Below are positions 1 to 7,999 of a stretch of DNA of 64,000 bases, one piece after another. Position numbers and translations under genes: made by a program. Position 1 is the first letter of the stretch. Every line of letters begins with the position of its first letter. This stretch comes from Paludibacterium sp. (GTDB taxonomy: Bacteria > Pseudomonadota > Gammaproteobacteria > Burkholderiales > Chromobacteriaceae), in the NCBI RefSeq assembly GCF_019232825.1, contig NZ_JAFAND010000133.1:35243-99242 (forward strand), given 5' to 3'. The notes beneath the pieces were generated by a model that made no database searches, had not been told where the DNA came from, and worked only from the letters and a program-made list of their open reading frames with translations.

Positions 1-366
1 CACGCACAGTTCGAAGCCGACGAAGTGCGGGTAGAACAGAATGACGTTCTTGCCTTGCGCGCGCAGATCGGAGACATAGTGCAGGTTCTTGATGGTCACC
101 AGGCGGTCGAGGCGTTCGGCGGAACTCCACCAGACCACGCCGTACTCCAGCATCAGTCGCATCATGTAGCGGAAATTGCGTCGCAAGAGCCGATGCCGCT
201 CGGCATCGGTCAGATCGGGGAAGCAGAGCCGCAGGTTGGTCAGACCGACCCGACGACGCTCGGCGGCCAAGAGCCAGGCGATGCTGCCAAGCACCCAGGC
301 CAAAGCGCCGATGACCGGCATGGGCAACAGCCGGATCAGCCACAAGAGCGCAAAGGCAATTTTCAT
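1..366 (-). CDS. LpxL/HtrB-family lipid A acyltransferase (3' part outside window)
   Basis: Only the first 122 codons are in the window; the gene runs off the left edge. The translation begins MKIAFALLWLIRLLP, a hydrophobic N-terminal membrane anchor, and reaches HFVGFE, the H-x4-D/E catalytic motif of the LPLAT acyltransferases that add secondary acyl chains to lipid A at the inner membrane. The ATG (366-364) overlaps the TGA of the upstream paralogue (363-365) in an ATGA junction, so the two are probably translationally coupled. The family is secure from the motif and anchor; which acyl chain or position it modifies cannot be told from this fragment. Confidence 0.85.
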   Translation of the reverse strand, partial: MKIAFALLWLIRLLPMPVIGALAWVLGSIAWLLAAERRRVGLTNLRLCFPDLTDAERHRLLRRNFRYMMRLMLEYGVVWWSSAERLDRLVTIKNLHYVSDLRAQGKNVILFYPHFVGFELCV

Positions 367-1256
367 TGTTGTCCTTTTTGTGCTGCCGGCGGCTCAACGC
401 CCGCCGGGCATTTGTAACGGTTGTAACTCCACAGGTACTGCAGCGGGCATTCGGCGATGAGCTTCTCGATCGCCCGGTTGAGCACGGCGGCGTCCGCCGT
501 TTTGTCGCCGCTAAACGGCTCGGGCAACGGGCGGATATGCACCTTGAAACCCGCGCCGGCAGGCAGCCGCTCGCCGTAGAACAGCAAGGTTTCCACCCCT
601 TGGATTTGTGCCAGACGCGGCACGAGCGTCATGGTGTACGCCGGGCGGCCGAAAAACGGCGCCCATACGCCCTCGCCGTTGCCGGGGACCTGGTCAGGCA
701 GGATGATGGTCGCCTCGCCGCCTTTGAGCGCCTTCATCAGCAAGCGCACGCCGGCGCCGGTCGCCGGCGCGGTCTTGCCCTTGCCGCGCGCCCGGCCGGC
801 GTTCATCACCGGTTCGAGCCAGGAGAGCTTGGGCGGGCGGTACATGGCGGTCAGCGGGAAGGGCAGGCGATGGCTGATATAACGGCCAGCGATGTCGTAG
901 CTGCCCAGGTGCGGGGTGACGAAGACCATGCCATGACCCGCCGCCATCGCCGCTTCGACGTGTTCCCAGCCATCGCAGTCGCGCACCATGCGCGCGATGT
1001 CCTGTGGCGAACGGCACCAGGCGATGGCCAGCTCAAGCGCGCCTTTGCCGGTTTCCACCGCGCATTGTTTGACGGCCTTGGGAAAAAGCTGATAGTTTGC
1101 AAGAATTTCGCTATGACTGAGATTTTCCTCCATGCGCGCGCGGTACGTCGTCGACATATGGAGGGTCAACCGGCCAAGCACGGCCCCCAGCGCTTGCAGC
1201 CAGCCTAGCGGCAAGCGCGCCAGCGCGGAGAGTAGCAGTTTCACCAGCAAAGCCAT
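363..1256 (-). CDS. LpxL/LpxM-family lipid A biosynthesis acyltransferase
   Basis: A 297-residue protein of usual length for lauroyl/myristoyl-Kdo2-lipid A acyltransferases. It has an N-terminal hydrophobic segment (MALLVKLLLSALARL) and the catalytic H-x4-D motif HLGSYD at about residues 116-121. It would add a secondary acyl chain to lipid A at the cytoplasmic face of the inner membrane. I chose the ATG at 1256 because family members start just before the anchor; an in-frame ATG at 1301 would add 15 residues and cannot be excluded, as neither start has a strong ribosome binding site. It overlaps the next acyltransferase by 4 bases (ATGA) and is divergent from metK. Tandem paralogues probably act at different acylation sites (inference). 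Confidence 0.88.
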   Translation of the reverse strand: MALLVKLLLSALARLPLGWLQALGAVLGRLTLHMSTTYRARMEENLSHSEILANYQLFPKAVKQCAVETGKGALELAIAWCRSPQDIARMVRDCDGWEHVEAAMAAGHGMVFVTPHLGSYDIAGRYISHRLPFPLTAMYRPPKLSWLEPVMNAGRARGKGKTAPATGAGVRLLMKALKGGEATIILPDQVPGNGEGVWAPFFGRPAYTMTLVPRLAQIQGVETLLFYGERLPAGAGFKVHIRPLPEPFSGDKTADAAVLNRAIEKLIAECPLQYLWSYNRYKCPAGVEPPAAQKGQQ

Positions 1257-1266
1257 GGGTAGGGAA

Positions 1267-1295
1267 TTGGATCTCGTTAAAGCGCCGTATTTTAT
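1267..1295 (+). promoter_or_regulatory. possible metK promoter
   Basis: TTGGAT at 1267-1272 and TTTTAT at 1290-1295 are separated by 17 bases, placed 36 bases before the metK ATG. The -35 is reasonable and the -10 is poor, so this is only a candidate. It lies in the divergent gap and overlaps the alternative start of the acyltransferase. Confidence 0.3.
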
Positions 1296-1331
1296 CATCA
1301 CGAATGCAGATTATTCGGGAAGCACATCAAA

Positions 1332-2501
1332 ATGAGTGAATATTTGTTTACGTCCGAATCGGTTTCCGAAGGCCACCCAGACAAAGTGGCGGACCAGATT
1401 TCCGATGCCATCCTCGATGCGATCTTGCGTGAAGACCGCCATGGCCGCGTGGCGGCCGAAACGCTGGTGAATACCGGTCTGGTCGTGTTGGCCGGCGAAA
1501 TCACCACCCACGCCAACATCGATTACATCCAGGTGGCGCGCGAGACCATCAAGCGCATCGGTTACGACAACTCCGAGCTGGGGTTCGATTACCACGGTTG
1601 CGCGGTGATGATGTGCTATGACCGCCAGTCGCCGGATATCGCCCAGGGCGTGAACGAAGGCCAGGGCCTCGACCTCGACCAAGGGGCCGGCGACCAGGGG
1701 TTGATGTTCGGCTATGCCTGCGATGAAACCCCGACGCTGATGCCGTTCCCGATCTATTACGCGCATCGGCTGATGCAACGCCAGGCGGAGTTGCGCAAGG
1801 ACGGCCGCCTGCCGTGGCTGCGCCCGGACGCCAAGAGCCAAATCACCTGCGTCTACGACGCGGACACCGGCCTGCCCAAGTGGATCGACACCGTGGTGCT
1901 GTCGACCCAGCATAGTCCGGACATCGACCATAAGGCGCTGACCGAGGCGGTGATCGAGGATATCGTCAAGCCGGTGCTGCCGCCGGAAATGGTGACCGCG
2001 GAAACCAAGTTCCTGATCAACCCGACCGGCCGCTTCGTCATCGGCGGTCCGATGGGCGATTGCGGCTTGACCGGACGCAAGATCATCGTCGATACCTATG
2101 GCGGCGCGGCGCCGCATGGCGGCGGCGCCTTCTCGGGCAAGGACCCGTCCAAGGTGGACCGTTCCGCGGCGTATGCCGGCCGCTACGTGGCGAAGAACAT
2201 TGTCGCCGCGGGGTTGGCGCGCCAGTGCCAGATCCAAGTTTCTTATGCTATTGGTGTGTCTCAACCGACTTCGATCGCGATCGATACCTTCGGCACCAAC
2301 CGTATCCCGAACGAGCAGATCGTCGAGCTGGTCAAACGCCATTTTGACCTGCGTCCGAAGGGCATCGTACAGATGCTGGATCTGCTGCGTCCGATCTACG
2401 GCAAATCCGCCGCTTACGGCCATTTCGGCCGTGAAGAGCCGGAATTCACCTGGGAGCGTACCGACAAGGCGGAAGGCCTGCGCGCCGACGCCGGTCTGTA
2501 A
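1332..2501 (+). CDS. metK: S-adenosylmethionine synthetase
   Basis: A full-length 389-residue MetK that makes SAM from methionine and ATP in the cytoplasm. The N-terminus has the family signature [11 protein letters not shown] (GHPDK at 14-18), a GAGDQG loop near residue 118 and the glycine-rich [16 protein letters not shown] segment near 260, which together form the ATP/metal/phosphate site. GGGAAG stands about nine bases before the ATG. It is the first gene of a methyl-cycle cluster with ahcY and metF on the same strand, with a SAH riboswitch between metK and ahcY. No SAM riboswitch is visible in its own very short leader. Confidence 0.97.
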   Translation: MSEYLFTSESVSEGHPDKVADQISDAILDAILREDRHGRVAAETLVNTGLVVLAGEITTHANIDYIQVARETIKRIGYDNSELGFDYHGCAVMMCYDRQSPDIAQGVNEGQGLDLDQGAGDQGLMFGYACDETPTLMPFPIYYAHRLMQRQAELRKDGRLPWLRPDAKSQITCVYDADTGLPKWIDTVVLSTQHSPDIDHKALTEAVIEDIVKPVLPPEMVTAETKFLINPTGRFVIGGPMGDCGLTGRKIIVDTYGGAAPHGGGAFSGKDPSKVDRSAAYAGRYVAKNIVAAGLARQCQIQVSYAIGVSQPTSIAIDTFGTNRIPNEQIVELVKRHFDLRPKGIVQMLDLLRPIYGKSAAYGHFGREEPEFTWERTDKAEGLRADAGL

Positions 2502-2511
2502 TTGATCTTTT

Positions 2512-2607
2512 CCGGGAAGCGCTGCGAGACGCTTGGCGTCCCAGGCCCGGTTCAAAACGGCGCTTACCTGATAAACCGTGCCGAGGCACGGGAGGACAGG
2601 TAAGCGC
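2512..2607 (+). promoter_or_regulatory. SAH riboswitch upstream of ahcY
   Basis: The aptamer region (about 2512-2568) carries the hallmark blocks of the S-adenosylhomocysteine riboswitch in order: GGAAGCGCTGCGA (2515-2527), a variable hairpin GACGCTTGGCGTC, CCAGGC (2541-2546) and AACGGCGCTTACC (2556-2568). The 3' aptamer strand can instead pair with a downstream copy: GCGCTTACCTG (2560-2570) is perfectly complementary to CAGGTAAGCGC (2597-2607), enclosing a small hairpin CCGTGC/GCACGG (2576-2591). This gives two mutually exclusive folds, as expected for a switch. Known members activate ahcY when SAH accumulates. No U-tract follows the competing helix, so control may be translational rather than by termination (inference). 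Confidence 0.88.
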
Positions 2608-2648
2608 GTTTCCCGCCTCCCCCTCGGCCACGTGCAAAGGAAGACACG

Positions 2649-4049
2649 ATGGCTGATTTCACCGATTTTCTGGTTGCCGATATCCAGCAGGCCGACTGGG
2701 GCCGCAAGGAACTCGACATCGCCGAGACCGAAATGCCGGGTCTGATGGCGCTGCGTGAGGAGTATGGCCAGTCGCGGCCGCTGGCTGGCGCACGCATCGC
2801 CGGTTCGCTGCACATGACCATTCAAACCGGCGTGCTGATCGAAACGCTGGTGGCGCTGGGCGCCGAAGTGCGCTGGGCGTCGTGCAATATCTTCTCCACC
2901 CAGGACCATGCCGCTGCCGCCATTGCCGCCGCCGCTATTCCGGTGTTTGCGTTCAAGGGCGAGGGGCTCGACGAATACTGGGAATTCACCCACCGCATCT
3001 TCGAGTGGCCTGCCGATCAGCCTGCCAACATGATTCTCGATGACGGCGGCGACGCGACGCTATTGTTGATGCTGGGGGCGCGAGCCGAAAGCGACCGAAG
3101 CGTGCTTGCCCATCCGGCCAACCCCGAGGAAACGGCACTGTTTGCCGCGATCGGCCGCCACCTGGAAAGCGACGGTCAGTGGTATTCGAAGCGCCTGGCG
3201 CATATTAAGGGGGTGACCGAGGAAACCACTACCGGCGTGCATCGGCTCTATCAGCTGCAGAAAGAAGGGCGCCTGCCTTTCCCTGCGTTCAACGTCAATG
3301 ACTCCGTCACCAAATCCAAGTTCGACAACCTGTACGGCTGCCGCGAGTCGCTGGTTGATGGCATCAAACGCGCCACCGACGTGATGATCGCCGGCAAAGT
3401 GGCGGTGGTTGCCGGCTACGGCGATGTGGGCAAGGGCTGCGCGCAAAGTCTGCGCGGGCTGGGGGCGACCGTCTGGGTGACCGAGATCGACCCGATCTGC
3501 GCGTTGCAGGCGGCGATGGAAGGTTATCGTGTGGTGCAGATGGATTGGGCCGCCGACAAGGCCGACATCTTCGTCACCGCCACCGGCAACGTCAACGTGA
3601 TCAATCACGCGCATATGAAAGCCATGCGCAATCAAGCCATCGTTTGCAATATTGGCCATTTCGATTCCGAGATCGAGGTGTCGAGCCTGCGGCAATACCG
3701 CTGGGACAACATCAAGCCGCAGGTGGACCACATCGTGTTCCCGGACGGTAAGCGCATCATTCTGCTGGCGGAAGGCCGGCTGGTGAATCTGGGCTGCGCC
3801 ACGGGCCATCCGAGCTTTGTCATGTCGAACTCGTTCACCAATCAGGTGTTGGCGCAGATCGAGCTGTTCCAGCGCGGCGGTCAGTACCAGAAGCAAGTCT
3901 ATGTGTTGCCCAAGCACTTGGACGAAAAGGTGGCGCGTTTGCATCTGAAGCGCATCGGCGCCGTATTGACCGAGCTTTCCACTGAGCAGTCCGCCTATAT
4001 CGGCGTGCCGCGGCAGGGGCCGTATAAGCCGGATCATTACCGCTATTGA
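2649..4049 (+). CDS. ahcY: adenosylhomocysteinase (S-adenosylhomocysteine hydrolase)
   Basis: A 466-residue NAD-dependent enzyme that splits S-adenosylhomocysteine, the inhibitory by-product of methylation, into adenosine and homocysteine. It contains the substrate-binding [14 protein letters not shown] segment near residue 56, the NAD-binding GYGDVGKG around 253-260 and the conserved C-terminus KPDHYRY. AAAGGA stands 8-13 bases before the ATG. It follows metK after a 147-base leader containing a SAH riboswitch and precedes metF by 86 bases, so its homocysteine can be remethylated using methyl-THF made by MetF. Confidence 0.98.
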   Translation: MADFTDFLVADIQQADWGRKELDIAETEMPGLMALREEYGQSRPLAGARIAGSLHMTIQTGVLIETLVALGAEVRWASCNIFSTQDHAAAAIAAAAIPVFAFKGEGLDEYWEFTHRIFEWPADQPANMILDDGGDATLLLMLGARAESDRSVLAHPANPEETALFAAIGRHLESDGQWYSKRLAHIKGVTEETTTGVHRLYQLQKEGRLPFPAFNVNDSVTKSKFDNLYGCRESLVDGIKRATDVMIAGKVAVVAGYGDVGKGCAQSLRGLGATVWVTEIDPICALQAAMEGYRVVQMDWAADKADIFVTATGNVNVINHAHMKAMRNQAIVCNIGHFDSEIEVSSLRQYRWDNIKPQVDHIVFPDGKRIILLAEGRLVNLGCATGHPSFVMSNSFTNQVLAQIELFQRGGQYQKQVYVLPKHLDEKVARLHLKRIGAVLTELSTEQSAYIGVPRQGPYKPDHYRY

Positions 4050-4135
4050 CCTTGTCCGGGCAGGCAGGGCGGCCGTGATCCACAAGAAGCCGCCCGCCCG
4101 CGCCGGATGACGCACAGGAGAAGCGCGAGGAGAAC

Positions 4136-4972
4136 ATGACAGACCCGACATCCAACTACAGTTTCGAATTCTTTCCGCCCAAGACCCCCGAGGGCATGAC
4201 GCGGCTGCAAAATACGCTGCGGCAGCTCTCGCCGCTCAAGCCGGCCTTTTTCTCGGTCACCTTCGGCGCCGGCGGCAGCACGCGCGAGGGGACGCTCGCT
4301 ACCGTGCAGGAGATCCGTTCGCAAGGTTTGGCGGTCGCACCGCATCTCTCCTGCATCGGTTCGACGCGCGCCAATATTCGCGCGGTGCTCGATGCTTATC
4401 GCGACCATGGCGTACGCCGTATCGTGGCGTTGCGTGGCGACATGCCCTCTGGCATGGTCGAGGCCGGCGAATTCCGCTATGCCAATGAACTGGTGGAATT
4501 CATTCGCGCCGAGACGGGCGATCATTTCCATATCGAGGTGGCCGCTTACCCCGAATTTCATCCGCAGGCGCGCTCGGCCGAAGACGATCTGAACAATTTC
4601 GCGCGTAAAATGCGCGCCGGCGCCAATTCGGCGATCACACAGTATTTTTTCAATGCCGACAGCTATTTCCGCTTTGTCGACGAAGTGCGCGCCCGCGGCG
4701 TGGAGGCCCCCATCGTGCCCGGCATCATGCCGATCGCCAATTTTAGCCAGATGTGCCGTTTTTCCGATGCCTGCGGCACGGAAGTGCCGCGCTGGCTGCG
4801 TCTGCGCATGCAAGCCTATGGCGACGATGTGGCGTCGGTGCGCGCGCTCGGGCTCGACGTGGTGACCGAATTGTGCGATCGCCTGCTGCAGGCCGGCGCG
4901 CCTGGCTTGCACTTCTATACGTTGAATCAGGCGGGGACCGTGTCGACCATCTGGCAGCGCTTGGGACTGTAG
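4136..4972 (+). CDS. metF: 5,10-methylenetetrahydrofolate reductase
   Basis: A 278-residue flavoprotein of the MetF family, close to the usual 290-300 residues. It reduces methylene-THF to methyl-THF, the methyl donor for homocysteine remethylation. The N-terminal YSFEFFPPKTPEG contains the conserved E of the folate site, and FSVTFGAGGSTREGT and LRGD are typical downstream blocks. GAGGAG lies just upstream of the ATG. It ends the metK-ahcY-metF cluster and is followed by a strong intrinsic terminator. Confidence 0.96.
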   Translation: MTDPTSNYSFEFFPPKTPEGMTRLQNTLRQLSPLKPAFFSVTFGAGGSTREGTLATVQEIRSQGLAVAPHLSCIGSTRANIRAVLDAYRDHGVRRIVALRGDMPSGMVEAGEFRYANELVEFIRAETGDHFHIEVAAYPEFHPQARSAEDDLNNFARKMRAGANSAITQYFFNADSYFRFVDEVRARGVEAPIVPGIMPIANFSQMCRFSDACGTEVPRWLRLRMQAYGDDVASVRALGLDVVTELCDRLLQAGAPGLHFYTLNQAGTVSTIWQRLGL

Positions 4973-4993
4973 GCGCGCACGTCCTACTGACGA

Positions 4994-5030
4994 GAACAGC
5001 GCTACGGAAGCGGGGCTGTTCTTTTTTTTT
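4994..5030 (+). terminator. Rho-independent terminator of metK-ahcY-metF
   Basis: GAACAGC (4994-5000) pairs with GCTGTTC (5015-5021) and is followed by nine T residues. Confidence 0.9.
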
Positions 5031-5039
5031 GCGTGTGAC

Positions 5040-5055
5040 GTGGCAAATCTGCCAC
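5040..5055. promoter_or_regulatory. short dyad, possible operator
   Basis: GTGGCA and TGCCAC are separated by four bases just after the metF terminator. Its role is unknown; it lies upstream of the small gene at 5258. Confidence 0.3.
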
Positions 5056-5113
5056 ATATAAATCATGGGGTTATCACGGCGTTGTACGCCTAATTTCATG
5101 GCGTGCGGCGTTT

Positions 5114-5146
5114 TATAATCATTTAATGATTATAGGATTAATCCTA
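5114..5146. promoter_or_regulatory. two adjacent perfect palindromes upstream of a small gene
   Basis: TATAATCATT (5114-5123) and its exact complement AATGATTATA (5125-5134) form one dyad with a one-base centre. It overlaps by two bases a second, 14-base perfect palindrome TAGGATTAATCCTA (5133-5146). Both lie just upstream of a promoter-like pair at 5164-5192, a place suited to activator binding. The regulator is not known. Confidence 0.5.
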
Positions 5147-5163
5147 AAAAATATGTTATGTCA

Positions 5164-5192
5164 TTGACCTGGGGGTGGGGGCTGGGTATCTT
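5164..5192 (+). promoter_or_regulatory. probable promoter of the 24-codon gene
   Basis: TTGACC (5164-5169) and TATCTT (5187-5192) are 17 bases apart. A transcript starting near 5199 and ending at the terminator near 5382 would be about 180 bases. Confidence 0.45.
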
Positions 5193-5257
5193 GGATGCAC
5201 GGATCACACAAATGCCATATAAGGCGGGATCCGGATCATTTACTTAAGGAGAATACC

Positions 5258-5332
5258 ATGTTGAACCTGCTGACCCAAATGCGTCTGGCTTGGAGCGTCT
5301 ATCATCGCCAAGGCCGCCGCTATGCGCGCTAA
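5258..5332 (+). CDS. 24-residue basic small protein of unknown function
   Basis: A short reading frame, ATG to TAA, beginning MLNLLTQMRLAW and ending RRYAR. It is preceded by an ideal ribosome binding site, TAAGGAG, seven bases before the ATG. It has its own candidate promoter (5164-5192), two palindromic sites further upstream and a strong terminator 18 bases after the stop. It therefore looks like a free-standing gene and not a chance frame. The peptide has a hydrophobic start followed by an Arg/Tyr-rich tail, so it may be amphipathic and membrane- or nucleic-acid-associated. I do not recognise a family; a distant relation to small DUF1127-type proteins could be tested. The transcript could also act as an RNA. 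Confidence 0.6.
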   Translation: MLNLLTQMRLAWSVYHRQGRRYAR

Positions 5333-5350
5333 CCCATTGGTTGGAAAATG

Positions 5351-5382
5351 AAACGGGCGACTTTCAAGTCGCCCGTTTTTGT
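5351..5382 (+). terminator. Rho-independent terminator after the small gene
   Basis: AAACGGGCGACT (5351-5362) pairs perfectly with AGTCGCCCGTTT (5367-5378) around a four-base loop, followed by a T-rich tract. It could also act, less well, on the opposite strand for the gene ending at 5459. Confidence 0.9.
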
Positions 5383-5458
5383 TTTGTCGGGTATTGGTTA
5401 TTTTTTTGCGAAAACAGGCGAATCTGACATTGTGCCTTCCTGGGGTGGTCGACGGGCG

Positions 5459-7270
5459 CTAGCCAGTGCAGTTTCGTCCCGAGGCTTTGGCGCGGTACAA
5501 CGCGGCGTCGGCATCGGCGATCATCTGATCGATGCTGCTGTGGCGTTCGGCATCAATGGCTGCGGTGCCGAGACTGATGGTGATGCGATCGGCGATGCGG
5601 GAGCCGGGGTGGGCCAGGTTGAGCGCCCACACCGCCATGCGCAGCGCCTCGGCCCGCTTGCGCACCTCGAGATGGTCGAGTCCGGGCAGCAGCACGGCGA
5701 ACTCCTCGCCGCCGATGCGGGCAGGCAGTTCGCCCGGATAGGTGAAGAACGACGTCAAGAGCGCCGCCAGCTGGCGAAGACATTGGTCGCCAGCCTGATG
5801 GCCGAGGCGGTCGTTGTATTCCTTGAAAAAGTCGATGTCGAGCATGATCAGCGCGAAGGGCTCGTTCTTGCGCCGCGCCTTGTCGAAGGCCTGGCGCTTC
5901 TCCTCGTCGAAATGGCGCCGGTTGGCGAGCCCGGTCAGACTGTCGGAGAGGGCCATGCGCGCCAGGTGCGCATTGGCCTCCTCCAGTTGTTGCTGAGTCT
6001 CGGACAAGGCATGCAGTTGCTGACGGCGGATGATCATATTGGCGAACATGTCGCCCATGAGGCGCACGAGGACGAGCTCTTCATCGCGCCATTGACGCGC
6101 GCGGCGCACCATGTCGCAACCGAAGACGCCCACCGGCTGGTCAAGATGGTCGATACGGATCATCAGCAGGCTTTCGATATCGCTCGGTGTGCTCTCTTGG
6201 GCGGCTATCGGTATTTGGCGGCAATGGGGGATGTTCAACACCCCTTCGCGCAGAAGCGTGGCAAAGAGCGCCGGGCGATCCGATAGCGGCGCGAAGCCGA
6301 GGCCTTCGACACCGGCGGCGACGCCGTCGGCCTGCCATTCGTGCACCATGCTGACGACCTGGAGGTGGTCGACCCCGATCAGATAGCAGCGGTCGACTTC
6401 CATGAAAGTGCCGATTTGCGCCAGCGCGCCATCCATCGCCTCGTCGACCTCGTCGAGCGGGATGTTGATGAAGCGCGAGGAGATGGCGGAGATCAGCTGC
6501 TGGAAGCTCAATAATTGGTCGAGGCGCGCGGTGCGCTCTTCCACCCGGTTCGCCAGTTCGTCGCGGGCCTCCTTCAATGCCGTTTCATAACGCTCGCGTT
6601 CCGCCAGGTGCGTATTGATGCTCGATCGCATGGCATTGAACGAGGCCAGAAGCTGGGTCATCTCGTCCTCAAGCTCGGTCTGATACTGTAGCCGGAAGGG
6701 GGGCGCGGGCTCTCCCGGCACAAAGGCGCGCGCCGCTTGGGCGAGTTGCTGTACCGGCATGATGAAGCGCCGCCGCAGGATGAAGATGATCAACAGGGCC
6801 AGCGCCATGAAGTCCAGTGTGCGCTGTGCCATGCTGGTGATGAGGTCGCTGGCTATTTCGCGCTGCACGGGCGTGTTGGAAACGTACAGTGTCAGCGTGC
6901 CGAGCGATTCGGCGCCATTGCGATTGAGGCGGACGTCCAGGCGATAGATATTGTGGTGCCCGCCGCTCGCGTGCGGGCTGCGGTAATGCAGACGCTGGCC
7001 GAGTCGGGTCTCCAGCGTGACCGCCTCGACGCCGTTGATGGCGCTGATGCTGGCCAGTTCCTGTTGAATGGTGGGGAGCTCAACGTCCCAGACGCTTTGC
7101 GCCAGTAGCGGCATGTAGAGCGCATTGACCGTGCCGGGGATCTCGGCCAGCCGCTTCTGTCCTTGATAAAACAGCATGCCGGCACGCACTGCGCTGACCA
7201 CGAGCCAGAACAGGACGGCATAGAACAAGATTTGCTGCAGCACCTGTAGCGCCAGCGATTTGAACCGCAT
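5459..7270 (-). CDS. membrane-anchored GGDEF diguanylate cyclase with sensor region
   Basis: A 603-residue signalling protein. A first membrane segment spans about residues 14-35 and a second about 150-165, flanking a periplasmic sensor region. A HAMP-like/coiled region follows (ETALKEARDELANRVEERTARL), then a GAF-like domain, then a C-terminal GGDEF domain. The catalytic loop reads GGEEF near residue 520, with the DSLTGLANRR start motif intact, so it probably makes c-di-GMP. The RxxD inhibitory site before the loop is not present. The start at 7270 was chosen because AAGGAAG lies four bases upstream. It lies 80 bases after an Lrp-type regulator on the same strand, perhaps as one transcript. 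Confidence 0.9.
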   Translation of the reverse strand: MRFKSLALQVLQQILFYAVLFWLVVSAVRAGMLFYQGQKRLAEIPGTVNALYMPLLAQSVWDVELPTIQQELASISAINGVEAVTLETRLGQRLHYRSPHASGGHHNIYRLDVRLNRNGAESLGTLTLYVSNTPVQREIASDLITSMAQRTLDFMALALLIIFILRRRFIMPVQQLAQAARAFVPGEPAPPFRLQYQTELEDEMTQLLASFNAMRSSINTHLAERERYETALKEARDELANRVEERTARLDQLLSFQQLISAISSRFINIPLDEVDEAMDGALAQIGTFMEVDRCYLIGVDHLQVVSMVHEWQADGVAAGVEGLGFAPLSDRPALFATLLREGVLNIPHCRQIPIAAQESTPSDIESLLMIRIDHLDQPVGVFGCDMVRRARQWRDEELVLVRLMGDMFANMIIRRQQLHALSETQQQLEEANAHLARMALSDSLTGLANRRHFDEEKRQAFDKARRKNEPFALIMLDIDFFKEYNDRLGHQAGDQCLRQLAALLTSFFTYPGELPARIGGEEFAVLLPGLDHLEVRKRAEALRMAVWALNLAHPGSRIADRITISLGTAAIDAERHSSIDQMIADADAALYRAKASGRNCTG

Positions 7271-7350
7271 CAGACTTCCTTGCGTCGGGTGCCCGGTGCG
7301 CGGGCGGAACGGGGAGGCCGAAGCGGTGCCGTTCCGCTCCGGCCGAAACA

Positions 7351-7830
7351 CTATCGCAGATGATTGAGCGGCAGCGCGGTGGTCCGCTTATATTCCTTGA
7401 GGACAAAGCTGGACTTGACGTCCTCAACGCCCTCCTGCTGCAGCAAATCGTTCATTACGAAACGCGAAAAGTGTTCCATATCCTCGAAGTGCACTTGGAG
7501 CAGATAGTCCATTTCTCCCGTCATGGCGAAGCAGTTGACGACTTCGCTCCACCGCTGAACGGCTTCGACGAAAGTTTGATTGTGCAAATTGCCCCGTTTT
7601 TCCAAGGTGACGCGTACAAAGGCTTGTAGCCCTAAACCGATCTTGGCCGGATCCAAAAGCGCAACATATTGGCTGATCACCCCCGACTCTTCCAGCTGTT
7701 TGAGGCGGCGCAGACAGGGGGACGGGGATAATGCGACCCGTTCTGCCAGTTCCACGTTGGTTAATCTGCCGTTGAGCTGCAGTTCCGCCAGTATTCTCAA
7801 GTCGGTCTTATCTAGTGTAAGACTTGGCAT
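7351..7830 (-). CDS. Lrp/AsnC-family transcriptional regulator
   Basis: A 159-residue protein with the N-terminal helix-turn-helix of the family (LDKTDLRILAELQLNGRLTNVELAERVALSPSPCLRRLKQLE split over residues 5-46) and a C-terminal ligand-sensing RAM domain. AAGGAC lies five bases before the ATG. It is divergent from phhA across a 169-base AT-rich gap. As Lrp-type regulators often control an adjacent amino-acid catabolic gene, it may sense phenylalanine or tyrosine and control phhA-hppD (inference). The GGDEF gene lies downstream on the same strand. Confidence 0.93.
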   Translation of the reverse strand: MPSLTLDKTDLRILAELQLNGRLTNVELAERVALSPSPCLRRLKQLEESGVISQYVALLDPAKIGLGLQAFVRVTLEKRGNLHNQTFVEAVQRWSEVVNCFAMTGEMDYLLQVHFEDMEHFSRFVMNDLLQQEGVEDVKSSFVLKEYKRTTALPLNHLR

Positions 7831-7999
7831 CTCTTGTCCTTTTCCTTGGTTATGTTGAAATTTTGTTCTTTTATTTTGGCATTATAAGACATGTTCGCTA
7901 GGAAATTGGCGAAAGACTTCTCTAGAATAAAATGCCTAACATGCTTATTTTACACGCGTAAGTTATCTCTTCGGAATCAATAAGTAAGGAAAAGATGCA

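Noticed and set aside
1311..2993. 560-codon open frame on the minus strand opposite metK and the riboswitch
   Set aside because: It crosses metK, a conserved RNA element and the start of ahcY, all well supported on the plus strand.
5040..5055. TGGCA...TGCC as a sigma-54 promoter
   Set aside because: The GG and GC pairs are not at the 10-base spacing needed for a -24/-12 promoter.
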